This document shows positions 34,287 to 42,051 of a stretch of 45,216 nucleotides of DNA, piece by piece (position 1 is the stretch's first letter; every line of letters begins with the position of its first letter). Location: the NCBI RefSeq assembly GCF_014306155.1, contig NZ_JACRWH010000011.1, positions 1 through 45,216 of the forward strand, given 5' to 3'. A model generated the notes under the pieces. It was not told where the DNA came from. It did no database searches and saw nothing but the letters and a program-made list of their open reading frames with translations. The position numbers were made by a program, and so were the translations under genes. Origin of the DNA: Holdemanella hominis (lineage in GTDB: Bacteria > Bacillota_I > Bacilli_A > Erysipelotrichales > Erysipelotrichaceae).

Positions 34287-34907
34287 ATGTTAAAAGTTAT
34301 TGATCATCCGTTGATTAAGCATAAATTAACAGTTATGCGAAAAAAAGAAACGGGAACGAAAGATTTTCGTCAAAACTTAGATGAAATTGGAGGATTAATG
34401 GTTTATGAAATCACTCGTGATTTGCCTTTGAAACCAATTGAAATCGAAACACCAATTTGTCAGTACACAGGTTATGAATTGGCTAAAAAAGTTGTGATTG
34501 TGCCAATTTTACGTGCTGGACTAGGTATGGTAAATGGAATTCAGGATTTGATTCCAACCGCAAAGATTGCGCATGTTGGTATGTATCGTGATGAAGAAAC
34601 GCTAGAGCCACATACTTATTTTGAAAAATATCCAAAGAACTTAGAAGATGCGATCACAATCGTTGTGGATCCAATGCTCGCAACTGGTGGTTCAAGTGTA
34701 GCAGCAATCGATATGGTTAAGAAGCAAGGAGCTACAAATGTGAAGTTGGTTTGTTTGGTTGGTGCACCTGAAGGTGTTAAAACAGTTGAAAAAGCACATC
34801 CAGATGTAGATATTTACTTAGCTTCACTAGATGACCATTTAAATGAACATGGATATATTGTTCCAGGTTTAGGAGATGCTGGAGATCGTATTTTCGGTAC
34901 GAAGTAA
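34287..34907 (+). CDS. upp: Uracil phosphoribosyltransferase
   Basis: A 206-residue pyrimidine-salvage enzyme making UMP from uracil and PRPP. Conserved segments include HPLIKHKLTVMRKKETGTKDFR, VPILRAGLGMV, the PRPP-binding IVVDPMLATGGS and the uracil-binding HGYIVPGLGDAGDR near the C-terminus. GGTAGGT lies ahead of the ATG. Only three bases separate it from the atpZ-like gene, with no terminator, so upp and the ATP synthase genes are probably co-transcribed. The upp-atp order is also found in Bacillus. Confidence 0.97.
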   Translation: MLKVIDHPLIKHKLTVMRKKETGTKDFRQNLDEIGGLMVYEITRDLPLKPIEIETPICQYTGYELAKKVVIVPILRAGLGMVNGIQDLIPTAKIAHVGMYRDEETLEPHTYFEKYPKNLEDAITIVVDPMLATGGSSVAAIDMVKKQGATNVKLVCLVGAPEGVKTVEKAHPDVDIYLASLDDHLNEHGYIVPGLGDAGDRIFGTK

Positions 34908-34910
34908 TTG

Positions 34911-35078
34911 ATGAAACCTTATGCTTTTTCGGGAATGTTATGCACAAGCATGCTCATATTTGGGCTTATCGGTTATAATATTGATGGCTGGTTACATACT
35001 ACGCCTTTATTTGTGATTGTAGGTTTAATGTACAGTATTATTGGTAGTATTATTTTATTAATAAAAAAATCGAGGTAA
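34911..35078 (+). CDS. atpZ: AtpZ-like small membrane protein of the ATP synthase operon
   Basis: A 55-residue protein (MKPYAFSGMLCTSMLIFGLI...KKSR) with two membrane helices at about 8-26 and 33-52. The loop GYNIDGWLHTTPLFVIVGLM matches the pattern of AtpZ/'AtpI-like' proteins (GxxLDxxLxTxPxFxxxGxxxG). In related operons AtpZ and AtpI pair to help c-ring assembly and Mg2+ or Ca2+ uptake (family knowledge). No ribosome-binding site is seen; being three bases after the upp stop, it may be translated by coupling. It is easy to miss because of its size. Confidence 0.78.
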   Translation: MKPYAFSGMLCTSMLIFGLIGYNIDGWLHTTPLFVIVGLMYSIIGSIILLIKKSR

Positions 35079-35082
35079 AGCA

Positions 35083-35451
35083 ATGCAGCAAATGAATAAA
35101 AAAATAGTAAAGTATACTTTGATATTTAGTTTATTTTGCTCTTTGGTTTGTGCAGTTATTTTTCATTCTCAAATGATTCAAGTATTTATAGCGGTTTGGA
35201 TAGGCTGCCTTACAGGTTTAGTGGGGTATCGTAAGATTGTTCAAATGGCTTTAAATATTCCAACAGATGAAATAGCTGGAAAAAAGATAGGTACACAAGA
35301 ATATATGAAAAGATATCTTATGTATGGTCTAGTTTTAGTTATTTGTCAATTAATGGAGTTGCCAATTTTGGCAGTTCTTGTTGGGCTTATGTGCAATAAA
35401 GGAGCTATTCTTTTATATGCACTAAAAGAAAAGGAGGATTTCCATGAGTGA
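35083..35451 (+). CDS. atpI: ATP synthase subunit I (AtpI)
   Basis: A 122-residue protein with four membrane helices (about 9-27, 30-47, 74-92 and 94-112), as in the AtpI/ATP_synt_I family that assists assembly of the c ring. The position directly before atpB is diagnostic. GAGGT, six bases before the ATG, overlaps the end of the atpZ-like gene. It overlaps atpB by 8 nt. Confidence 0.85.
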   Translation: MQQMNKKIVKYTLIFSLFCSLVCAVIFHSQMIQVFIAVWIGCLTGLVGYRKIVQMALNIPTDEIAGKKIGTQEYMKRYLMYGLVLVICQLMELPILAVLVGLMCNKGAILLYALKEKEDFHE

Positions 35452-36151
35452 TGTAAGTGCAATTATCATTCACATTGGAAAGTTCTCTTTACAGATTCAA
35501 CAATCTATTCTTGTATGGCTTGGAATTTGTGTTTTCTTTGCGTTCTTCTTCTACTTTGCAGGAAAGAAAATTGAAAAACAAGATCCTTCAAAAGCTAGTA
35601 AAGGGATTGTGTATATTTGTGAGGAGATCTACAACTTAGTGCTTTACGTAATTAAAGATAACTTAAGGGAAACTACAAAGAAATATATTCCTATGTTTGG
35701 CACTTTGATTGTGATGATGATTGTAAGTAACTTGATTGGTTTGATTGGGCTTCAAAATCCAACGAGCAATGTAAGTTTTAATGCGACATTGGCTGTCACA
35801 ATGTGGTTGATGATCCAAGGTAATGGTATTAAAAAAGGTGGATTATTAGCACGAATGAAAGAGTTGACAGAGCCGATGTTCTTGTTGACACCATTGAATG
35901 TCATAGGAGAGTTGGCGTTGCCTATCTCATTAACAATGCGTTTATTTGGTAATATTTTGGCAGGATATATCATTTCTATGTTGGTGTATACATTGATTAA
36001 AATGTTGATGCCAATAGGATTGTTAGGATTATTAGTAACGCCATTTTTACATATGTATTTTGATATATTCTCAGGTGTAATTCAGACATATATCTTCTTT
36101 ACACTAAGCTCGTTCTTCTTAGGACAGCAAGTGGTGATTCAAGAAGATTAA
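35444..36151 (+). CDS. atpB: F-type ATP synthase subunit a
   Basis: A 235-residue membrane stator subunit forming the ion half-channels of F0. Five to six helices are visible. The essential arginine lies in PISLTMRLFGNILAGYII in the penultimate helix. AAAGGAGG precedes the ATG inside atpI. The subunit should conduct the same ion as the c ring, predicted here to be Na+. Confidence 0.96.
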   Translation: MSDVSAIIIHIGKFSLQIQQSILVWLGICVFFAFFFYFAGKKIEKQDPSKASKGIVYICEEIYNLVLYVIKDNLRETTKKYIPMFGTLIVMMIVSNLIGLIGLQNPTSNVSFNATLAVTMWLMIQGNGIKKGGLLARMKELTEPMFLLTPLNVIGELALPISLTMRLFGNILAGYIISMLVYTLIKMLMPIGLLGLLVTPFLHMYFDIFSGVIQTYIFFTLSSFFLGQQVVIQED

Positions 36152-36170
36152 TAAATAGGAGGAAAATAAA

Positions 36171-36413
36171 ATGTTTAATGAATTTTTCGTACGTGGTATG
36201 GCTTGCTTAGGTGCAGGTATTGCGATGATTGCTGGTTTAGGTCCTGGTATTGGTCAGGGTATTGCAGCTAGTAAAGGTGCAGAAAGCGTTGGTCGTAATC
36301 CAGATGCAGCAAGTAAAATTCAATCTATCATGGTATTAGGTATCGCCTTAGCCGAAACAACAGGTATCTATGCTTTGATCATTGCGATTTTATTGATTTT
36401 CATCAAAGGTTAA
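36171..36413 (+). CDS. atpE: F-type ATP synthase subunit c, Na+-type
   Basis: An 80-residue hairpin of two membrane helices that oligomerises into the rotor ring. The ion-binding carboxylate is E62 in IALAETTGIYAL. P25 and Q29 in the first helix and E62, T63, T64 and Y67 in the second reproduce, with identical spacing, the Na+-coordination set of Ilyobacter-type c subunits (Q32, E65, S66, T67, Y70 there). Proton-type c subunits of Bacillus lack this Gln and Ser/Thr set. I therefore infer Na+ coupling. AGGAGG precedes the ATG. Confidence 0.95.
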   Translation: MFNEFFVRGMACLGAGIAMIAGLGPGIGQGIAASKGAESVGRNPDAASKIQSIMVLGIALAETTGIYALIIAILLIFIKG

Positions 36414-36431
36414 TGATTGGGAGAATCGGTA

Positions 36432-36947
36432 ATGATTGACTTTAATATTGACAATTATTTGCGAATTTCATTGACCGATGTTGTTTTAGTTTGTATTTCT
36501 ACTTTTTTGATTGTAATGTTTGCCAAAAAATTCTTTTGGGAAAAATTACTAACATTAATTCAAAAACGACAAGATTTAATTCAAGAAAATATCAATTCTT
36601 CAGTAGCTATTAAAAAGCAGGCTGAAGATGTTAAAGAACAGTATGATGAAAAATTGCGTAATGTATCGCAAGAAGCTCATACCATTATTGTTTCAGCTAG
36701 AGCACATGCGGATCAAGAAAAACAGCAGATTATAAAAGAAGCAAATGACGAAGCTTTGCGTATTAAGAAAAACGCAAATGAAGATATTGAACGTCAGAAG
36801 CGTGACGCTCAAAAAGAAATGAAAAAAGCAATTAGCGATGTCGCATTAAGCGCAGCTAGTCAGTTGATTAAAAAAGAAATGGATGAAGAAACACAAAAGC
36901 AGTTTGTGGAAGATTTTATTGAACAGGCAGGCGATAAACAATGGTAG
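36432..36947 (+). CDS. atpF: F-type ATP synthase subunit b
   Basis: A 171-residue peripheral-stalk subunit. One N-terminal membrane helix (about 10-32, TDVVLVCISTFLIVMFAKKFFW) is followed by a long charged coiled coil from ~35 to the end, as expected. The ATG at 36432 follows GGGAGA; a TTG five codons upstream is part of that leader. It overlaps atpH by 7 nt. Confidence 0.95.
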   Translation: MIDFNIDNYLRISLTDVVLVCISTFLIVMFAKKFFWEKLLTLIQKRQDLIQENINSSVAIKKQAEDVKEQYDEKLRNVSQEAHTIIVSARAHADQEKQQIIKEANDEALRIKKNANEDIERQKRDAQKEMKKAISDVALSAASQLIKKEMDEETQKQFVEDFIEQAGDKQW

Positions 36948-37468
36948 ATTACACGCCTTATGCCCAGGCTCTATTTGAATTAGCACAAGATTCAAAGCAA
37001 GAAATGGCTTGGATGTCAGAGCTAAAGCAAGTAGCGCAAGTGATTACTTCAGTACCAGAATTAAACAAGATTCTAGCACATCCAAGTATTTCTCGAGTAA
37101 AGAAAAAGGAAATCATCCAAACAGCTTTCGAATCCGAATTAGATACAACTGTATTTCGTTTCTTGCTTGTGTTAAATGAGCATAATGAACTTTCTCATCT
37201 TGATAAAATCAGTGGTGCGTATGAAGAGTGTTATCGAAAGAAACATAGAATTGAAATCGTTAAAGTAACGAGTGCATCAAAACTAGATGAAGATCAATTA
37301 TCAAGATTGAAAGAGATGTTAGAGAAAAAAATGAATAAGACACTTGAACTTGAAGTACAAGTGGATCCATCTTTGATTGCAGGTATTAAAGTACAGGCGA
37401 ATGATGTAGTGATGGATAATACGGTCATTGCGAAGATTGACGCAATGAAGGAAGCAATTAATAGATAA
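36941..37468 (+). CDS. atpH: F-type ATP synthase subunit delta
   Basis: A 175-residue protein linking the peripheral stalk to F1. It shows the delta/OSCP pattern: YAQALFELAQ near the start, ILAHPSISRVKKKEII, FRFLLVLNEHNEL, and the C-terminal DPSLIAGIKVQANDVVMDNTV. It overlaps atpF and precedes atpA by 12 nt, in canonical order. Confidence 0.96.
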   Translation: MVDYTPYAQALFELAQDSKQEMAWMSELKQVAQVITSVPELNKILAHPSISRVKKKEIIQTAFESELDTTVFRFLLVLNEHNELSHLDKISGAYEECYRKKHRIEIVKVTSASKLDEDQLSRLKEMLEKKMNKTLELEVQVDPSLIAGIKVQANDVVMDNTVIAKIDAMKEAINR

Positions 37469-37480
37469 GCAGGTGATATG

Positions 37481-39016
37481 ATGAGTTTAAATCCAGCAGA
37501 GATTTCAAAATTAATCAAAGCTCAAATTCAAAGTATCGACCAGGATCTTGAAATGAATGAAAGTGGTACTATCCTAACAGTAGGTGATGGTATCGCAACA
37601 GTATATGGATTGAAAAATGCCATGATGAGTGAATTGTTGTTATTCCCTCACGATGTATATGGTATGGTCATGAACTTAGAAGACGAACAAGTAGGTGTCG
37701 TATTACTAGGTGATAATTCCGATATCAAAGAAGGTGACGTTGTAAAACGTACAGGTCACATCATTGAAGTTCCAGTTGGTGATAGTTTGATGGGTCGTGT
37801 TGTCAATGCATTAGGACAACCGATTGATGGTTTAGGTGAAATCAAAACAGATAGAACACGTCCAGTAGAACGTGTGGCCCCAGGTGTAATGACAAGAAAG
37901 AGTGTATCGGTTCCATTACAAACGGGTTTAAAAATTATTGACTCTATGATTCCAATTGGTCGTGGACAACGTGAGTTGATCATTGGTGACCGTCAAACAG
38001 GTAAAACAGCAATCGCAATCGATACGATTTTGAATCAAAAAGATCAAAATGTAAAATGTATTTATGTGGCGATTGGTCAAAAGGCAAGTACTGTAGCTCA
38101 AATCGTTGAAAAATTAAAACAACACGGAGCTATGGAATATACTACGATCGTAGCGGCTACTGCATCTGAAGCAGCGCCATTACAATATATTGCACCTTAT
38201 GCAGGCTGTGCAATGGGTGAAGAATGGATGGAAAACGGAGAAGACGTATTAATTGTTTATGATGATTTATCAAAACATGCCGTAGCTTACCGTACACTGT
38301 CTTTACTTCTTCGTCGTCCTCCTGGACGTGAAGCGTATCCTGGAGATGTCTTCTACTTACATTCACGTTTATTAGAGCGTGCAGCACGTTTAAATGAAAA
38401 TTATGGTGGTGGATCTTTAACTGCTTTACCAATCATTGAAACACAAGCCGGAGATATTTCTGCCTATATTCCTACAAACGTAATTTCAATTACGGATGGA
38501 CAGATTTTCTTGAAAACAGATATGTTTAATGAAGGCGTTCGTCCAAGTGTAGATAGTGGTTTAAGTGTAAGTCGTGTAGGTAGTGCTGCACAGACAAAAG
38601 CTATGAAGCAGGTTTCTGGTTCATTAAAGCTTGAACTAGCTCAATATCGTGAAATGGAATCTTTTGCGAAGTTTGGTTCAGATTTGGATGCGAGTACAAA
38701 AGATGTATTGGATCATGGAGCAAGATTAACTCAATTATTGATTCAAAAACAATATTCACCATTAACAGTGCCTGAACAAGTATTATCTTTGTATGCTGCA
38801 AAAAATAGATATTTAAAACCTGTTGAAGTAGATCACGTTGGTGAATTTGAACAAGGAATGTTGGAGTATGCACATCGTGAATATCCTTATGTTTTAGATC
38901 AGATTGAAATGAAAAAGGCAATTGACGATGAATTAGAAGCGGATATTAAGAAGGCTTTGGATGCATACGCAAAACAATATGCACTAGAAAAGGGTGCGCA
39001 ACATGGCACAGAGTAG
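37481..39016 (+). CDS. atpA: F-type ATP synthase subunit alpha
   Basis: A 511-residue non-catalytic F1 subunit. The P-loop GDRQTGKT and the VYDDLSKHAVAYRTLSLLLRRPPGREAYPGD region are intact. Of two adjacent ATGs (37478, 37481), the second is chosen: AGGTGAT is at the right distance and family members start MS. It overlaps atpG by 14 nt. Confidence 0.97.
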   Translation: MSLNPAEISKLIKAQIQSIDQDLEMNESGTILTVGDGIATVYGLKNAMMSELLLFPHDVYGMVMNLEDEQVGVVLLGDNSDIKEGDVVKRTGHIIEVPVGDSLMGRVVNALGQPIDGLGEIKTDRTRPVERVAPGVMTRKSVSVPLQTGLKIIDSMIPIGRGQRELIIGDRQTGKTAIAIDTILNQKDQNVKCIYVAIGQKASTVAQIVEKLKQHGAMEYTTIVAATASEAAPLQYIAPYAGCAMGEEWMENGEDVLIVYDDLSKHAVAYRTLSLLLRRPPGREAYPGDVFYLHSRLLERAARLNENYGGGSLTALPIIETQAGDISAYIPTNVISITDGQIFLKTDMFNEGVRPSVDSGLSVSRVGSAAQTKAMKQVSGSLKLELAQYREMESFAKFGSDLDASTKDVLDHGARLTQLLIQKQYSPLTVPEQVLSLYAAKNRYLKPVEVDHVGEFEQGMLEYAHREYPYVLDQIEMKKAIDDELEADIKKALDAYAKQYALEKGAQHGTE

Positions 39017-39851
39017 ACAGGCTATTCAGGCCCGAATCAGTTCCGTTAGTTCAACTAAAAAAATCACAAAAGCAATGCAGCTGATTGCTTCAAGTAAATT
39101 AACTAGACAAAGACAAATTATGGAAGAAAACCGTAGTTATGCACAAGGTCTTCAAGAACTATTCACAATGGTACTTCGTAGTACTGGAGATGATTCTATA
39201 TATTTAAATGAGAATCAAGGAAAGCCAGGCTTTATCTTTGTGATCACAAGTGATATGGGACTTTGTGGTGGTTACAACGCAAACGTGTATCGTATGATAC
39301 AAGATGAGTTTTCTGAAAAGGATCATGTAGTTATGATAGGAATTCGTGGTTCTGCATGGATTTCAAAACGTGACTATAATGTTGAAACTGTATTAAGTGA
39401 TCTTGACGAGGATGATGTATATAATGCTTTATCGAAATGTATGCAGGATGCATTAGACTTGTTTGAAAAGAAAGAGATTTCAAAAATTCAAATTTTATAT
39501 ACGCACTATAAAAACACATTGACATTTGTTCCTACTTTAGAAACGGTTTTACCTGTTTCTAAGCCTCAGGAAGAAAAGAAGTCAGGCATGCATGCGGATA
39601 TGATTTTTGAACCAGATAAGGAAACAATGCTACAAAACATGATTCCTATGGTGACAAAATCAATTCTTTACTCTCGTTATTTAGAGAGTAAAACAAGCGA
39701 ACAGGCTTCTCGAAGAATGGCAATGGAGAGTGCAACTGACAATGCAGAAGAGTTGCAGAATAATCTTGAACTTGCATATAACCGTGTACGTCAAGGAGCT
39801 ATCACGCAAGAAATCACTGAAATTGTCGGTGGTGCAAATGCACTTTCATAA
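39003..39851 (+). CDS. atpG: F-type ATP synthase subunit gamma
   Basis: A 282-residue central-shaft subunit. The N-terminal helix AQSRQAIQARISSVSSTKKITKAMQLIASSKL, the SDMGLCGGYN motif and the C-terminal helix ...NAEELQNNLELAYNRVRQGAITQEITEIVGGANAL are diagnostic. The ATG at 39003, after AAAAGGGTG, is preferred to a GTG three codons upstream. Confidence 0.97.
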   Translation: MAQSRQAIQARISSVSSTKKITKAMQLIASSKLTRQRQIMEENRSYAQGLQELFTMVLRSTGDDSIYLNENQGKPGFIFVITSDMGLCGGYNANVYRMIQDEFSEKDHVVMIGIRGSAWISKRDYNVETVLSDLDEDDVYNALSKCMQDALDLFEKKEISKIQILYTHYKNTLTFVPTLETVLPVSKPQEEKKSGMHADMIFEPDKETMLQNMIPMVTKSILYSRYLESKTSEQASRRMAMESATDNAEELQNNLELAYNRVRQGAITQEITEIVGGANALS

Positions 39852-39863
39852 AGGAGGGTAAAC

Positions 39864-41264
39864 ATGAGTCAAAATATTGGAAAAGTCGTTGAGATCATTG
39901 GTCCGGTTGTGGATATTCAATTTTCACAAAATAATTTACCAGATTTATTAACGGCAATTGAAATTGAACGCCCAAATGAAGAAAATCTAATTGTAGAAGT
40001 CGAACAAGATATCGGTGCTGATAGAGTACGTTGCATTGCGATGGGAAGTACAGATGGTTTGGTTCGTGGTATGGATGCCATTGATACTAAAAAACCAATT
40101 CAGGCTCCTGTCGGAGAAAATGTATTGGGTCGTATGTTTAATGTTTTGGGTAAACCAATTGATGGTTTAGGTGATGTAGATGCTCAAACTATGCCAATTC
40201 ATAGAAAAGCACCAGCATTTGATGAACAAAGTACAACAAGCGAACCATTGGAAACAGGTATTAAAGTTATTGACTTACTATGTCCTTACGCAAAGGGTGG
40301 TAAGATTGGATTGTTCGGTGGTGCCGGGGTAGGTAAAACCGTATTGATTCAAGAGTTGATCCACAATATTGCCAAAGAACATGGTGGTAAATCCGTTGTA
40401 GTAGGCGTTGGAGAAAGAACTCGTGAAGGAAATGATATGTATCACGAGATGAAAGACAGCGGCGTATTAGATAAAACAGTATTGGTTTATGGACAGATGA
40501 ATGAAAGTCCAGGAGCCAGAATGCGTGTTGGATTAACTGGTCTAACAATGGCAGAATATTTCCGTGATGTAGAACACCAGGACGTATTATTGTTTATTGA
40601 TAATATCTTCCGTTTTACACAGGCAGGATCTGAAGTTAGTGCCTTATTAGGACGTGTTCCTAGTGCTGTAGGGTATCAGCCTACATTAGCTACAGAAATG
40701 GGACAGTTACAAGAAAGAATCACATCAACAAAAGATGGTTCTATCACTTCTGTACAGGCTATTTATGTACCTGCGGATGACTTAACGGACCCAGCTCCAG
40801 CAACAACATTTTCTCACTTGGATGCAAAAACGGTATTAGACCGTGACATTGCGGCATTAGGTATTTATCCTGCCGTAGATCCACTTGAATCAAGTTCACG
40901 TATTTTGGATCCACTTGTAGTTGGTGAAAAGCACTATAAAGTAGCTCGTGGAGTACAAAATATTCTACAGAGATATAAAGATTTACAGGATATCATTGCC
41001 ATCTTAGGTATGGATGAATTAAGTGAAGAAGATAAGAAAGTTGTTAACCGTGCACGTCGTGTTCGTAACTTCTTGTCGCAACCATTTAATGTTGCTGAAG
41101 TATTCTCTGGTATTCCTGGAAAATATGTACCTTTGGAAGATACAATTCGCAGTTTCGAACGCTTATTAGCAGGTGAATTTGATGATCTTCCAGAACAAGC
41201 ATTCATGTTTGTTGGAACAATTGAAGAAGCACAGGAAAAAGCTAAAAAAATGGCTGGTGAATAG
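39864..41264 (+). CDS. atpD: F-type ATP synthase subunit beta
   Basis: A 466-residue catalytic F1 subunit. The P-loop GGAGVGKT, the catalytic-Glu region GVGERTREGND, LLFIDNIFRFTQAGSEVSALLGR and the DELSEED motif are all present. AAAGGAGGG precedes the ATG. Three bases separate it from... the next gene, atpC, begins directly after its stop. Confidence 0.98.
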   Translation: MSQNIGKVVEIIGPVVDIQFSQNNLPDLLTAIEIERPNEENLIVEVEQDIGADRVRCIAMGSTDGLVRGMDAIDTKKPIQAPVGENVLGRMFNVLGKPIDGLGDVDAQTMPIHRKAPAFDEQSTTSEPLETGIKVIDLLCPYAKGGKIGLFGGAGVGKTVLIQELIHNIAKEHGGKSVVVGVGERTREGNDMYHEMKDSGVLDKTVLVYGQMNESPGARMRVGLTGLTMAEYFRDVEHQDVLLFIDNIFRFTQAGSEVSALLGRVPSAVGYQPTLATEMGQLQERITSTKDGSITSVQAIYVPADDLTDPAPATTFSHLDAKTVLDRDIAALGIYPAVDPLESSSRILDPLVVGEKHYKVARGVQNILQRYKDLQDIIAILGMDELSEEDKKVVNRARRVRNFLSQPFNVAEVFSGIPGKYVPLEDTIRSFERLLAGEFDDLPEQAFMFVGTIEEAQEKAKKMAGE

Positions 41265-41266
41265 TC

Positions 41267-41662
41267 ATGATTGCTTTTAAAGTAGTAACACCAAAAGGCG
41301 AATATTTAAAGCAGGAAGTCAAAAGTATCCATGTAAAGACGGTGGTTGGAGAAACAACAATTTTACCAAATCACATGCCTATCTTTGCATCTTTGGTGCC
41401 TTGTAAGCTTGTTTTGAAAAACGAAAATGATGAAGAAGAAATCTTTGCGATTTCTGGTGGCTTTTTACAATTCAACAAAAATGAAGGCATGATTCTAGCT
41501 GATGCGATCGAAGGAAAAAAAGATATCGATCTTGAGCGTGCAAAAAAATCAATGGAACGTGCTAAAGAGCGTTTAGAGAAAAAAGATTCAGATACAAATC
41601 TAAAAAGAGCTCAGTTATCATTGGAAAGAGCAATTAATAGAATTCATGTATATGGCGAGTAA
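41267..41662 (+). CDS. atpC: F-type ATP synthase subunit epsilon
   Basis: A 131-residue subunit with an N-terminal beta-sandwich (VVTPKGEYLKQEVKSIHVKTVVGETTILPNHMPIFASL, AISGGFLQF) and a C-terminal two-helix domain rich in Lys/Arg/Glu (ERAKKSMERAKERLEKK...). It regulates rotation and hydrolysis. The stop codon lies in the loop of the operon terminator. Confidence 0.96.
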   Translation: MIAFKVVTPKGEYLKQEVKSIHVKTVVGETTILPNHMPIFASLVPCKLVLKNENDEEEIFAISGGFLQFNKNEGMILADAIEGKKDIDLERAKKSMERAKERLEKKDSDTNLKRAQLSLERAINRIHVYGE

Positions 41663-41680
41663 TCCTCGCCATTTTCTTTT
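41652..41680 (+). terminator. Terminator of the atp operon
   Basis: ATGGCGAG (41652-41659) pairs with CTCGCCAT (41665-41672) around TAATC, followed by TTTCTTTT. It begins inside the atpC reading frame. Confidence 0.85.
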
Positions 41681-41688
41681 GTTAAATT

Positions 41689-41715
41689 TTAGCAAACTTA
41701 TTGCATCAGTGCTAA
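41689..41715. promoter_or_regulatory. CIRCE-like HrcA operator 1 of groESL
   Basis: TTAGCAAAC (41689-41697), N9, CAGTGCTAA (41707-41715). It matches the consensus TTAGCACTC-N9-GAGTGCTAA at 7 of 9 and 8 of 9 positions, with the exact 9-nt spacer. The candidate -35 box lies in its spacer. Confidence 0.65.
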
Positions 41716-41728
41716 AAATGAGTATAAT
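41701..41728 (+). promoter_or_regulatory. Promoter of groESL
   Basis: A consensus TATAAT at 41723-41728 with a weak -35 (TTGCAT, 41701-41706, 16 nt; or ATTGCA at 17 nt). It is flanked on both sides by CIRCE-like repeats. Confidence 0.6.
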
Positions 41729-41733
41729 AGTAA

Positions 41734-41760
41734 TTAGCAGTTAGAATAACTAAGTGCTAA
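41734..41760. promoter_or_regulatory. CIRCE-like HrcA operator 2 of groESL
   Basis: TTAGCAGTT (41734-41742), N9, AAGTGCTAA (41752-41760), matching CIRCE at 7 of 9 and 8 of 9 positions with the exact spacer. It covers the predicted transcription start and 5' leader just before the AAGGAGG of groES. Confidence 0.8.
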
Positions 41761-41774
41761 AAGGAGGATGAATT

Positions 41775-42035
41775 ATGTTACAACCTTTACATGATTATGT
41801 TTTATTAAAGAAAGAGAAAGAAGAAAAAACTACGGCAAGTGGAATTATTTTGACAAGTGGAAAAGAAAAGTCAAAGCTTGCAGTTGTCGCAAGTATTGGT
41901 GCAGATGTTAAAGATGCGGGATATGCTTGTGGAGATAAAGTTTTATATAAAGAATATTCGGGAACTACAATGCAGCTTGATGATGAAGAATTCATTGTCA
42001 TCAAAGATGAAGATATCATTGCAGTAAGTAAGTAG
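41775..42035 (+). CDS. groES: Co-chaperonin GroES
   Basis: An 86-residue GroES, slightly shorter than the usual 94-97. It has MLQPLHDYVLLKKEKEEKTTASGIIL, including the mobile loop that docks on GroEL, and the GDKVLYKEYSGT and EEFIVIKDEDIIAV segments. The AAAGGAGGATG ribosome-binding site overlaps the end of the second operator. It is co-transcribed with groEL after a 16-nt gap. Confidence 0.96.
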   Translation: MLQPLHDYVLLKKEKEEKTTASGIILTSGKEKSKLAVVASIGADVKDAGYACGDKVLYKEYSGTTMQLDDEEFIVIKDEDIIAVSK

Positions 42036-42051
42036 TAGGAGGTAATGAATT

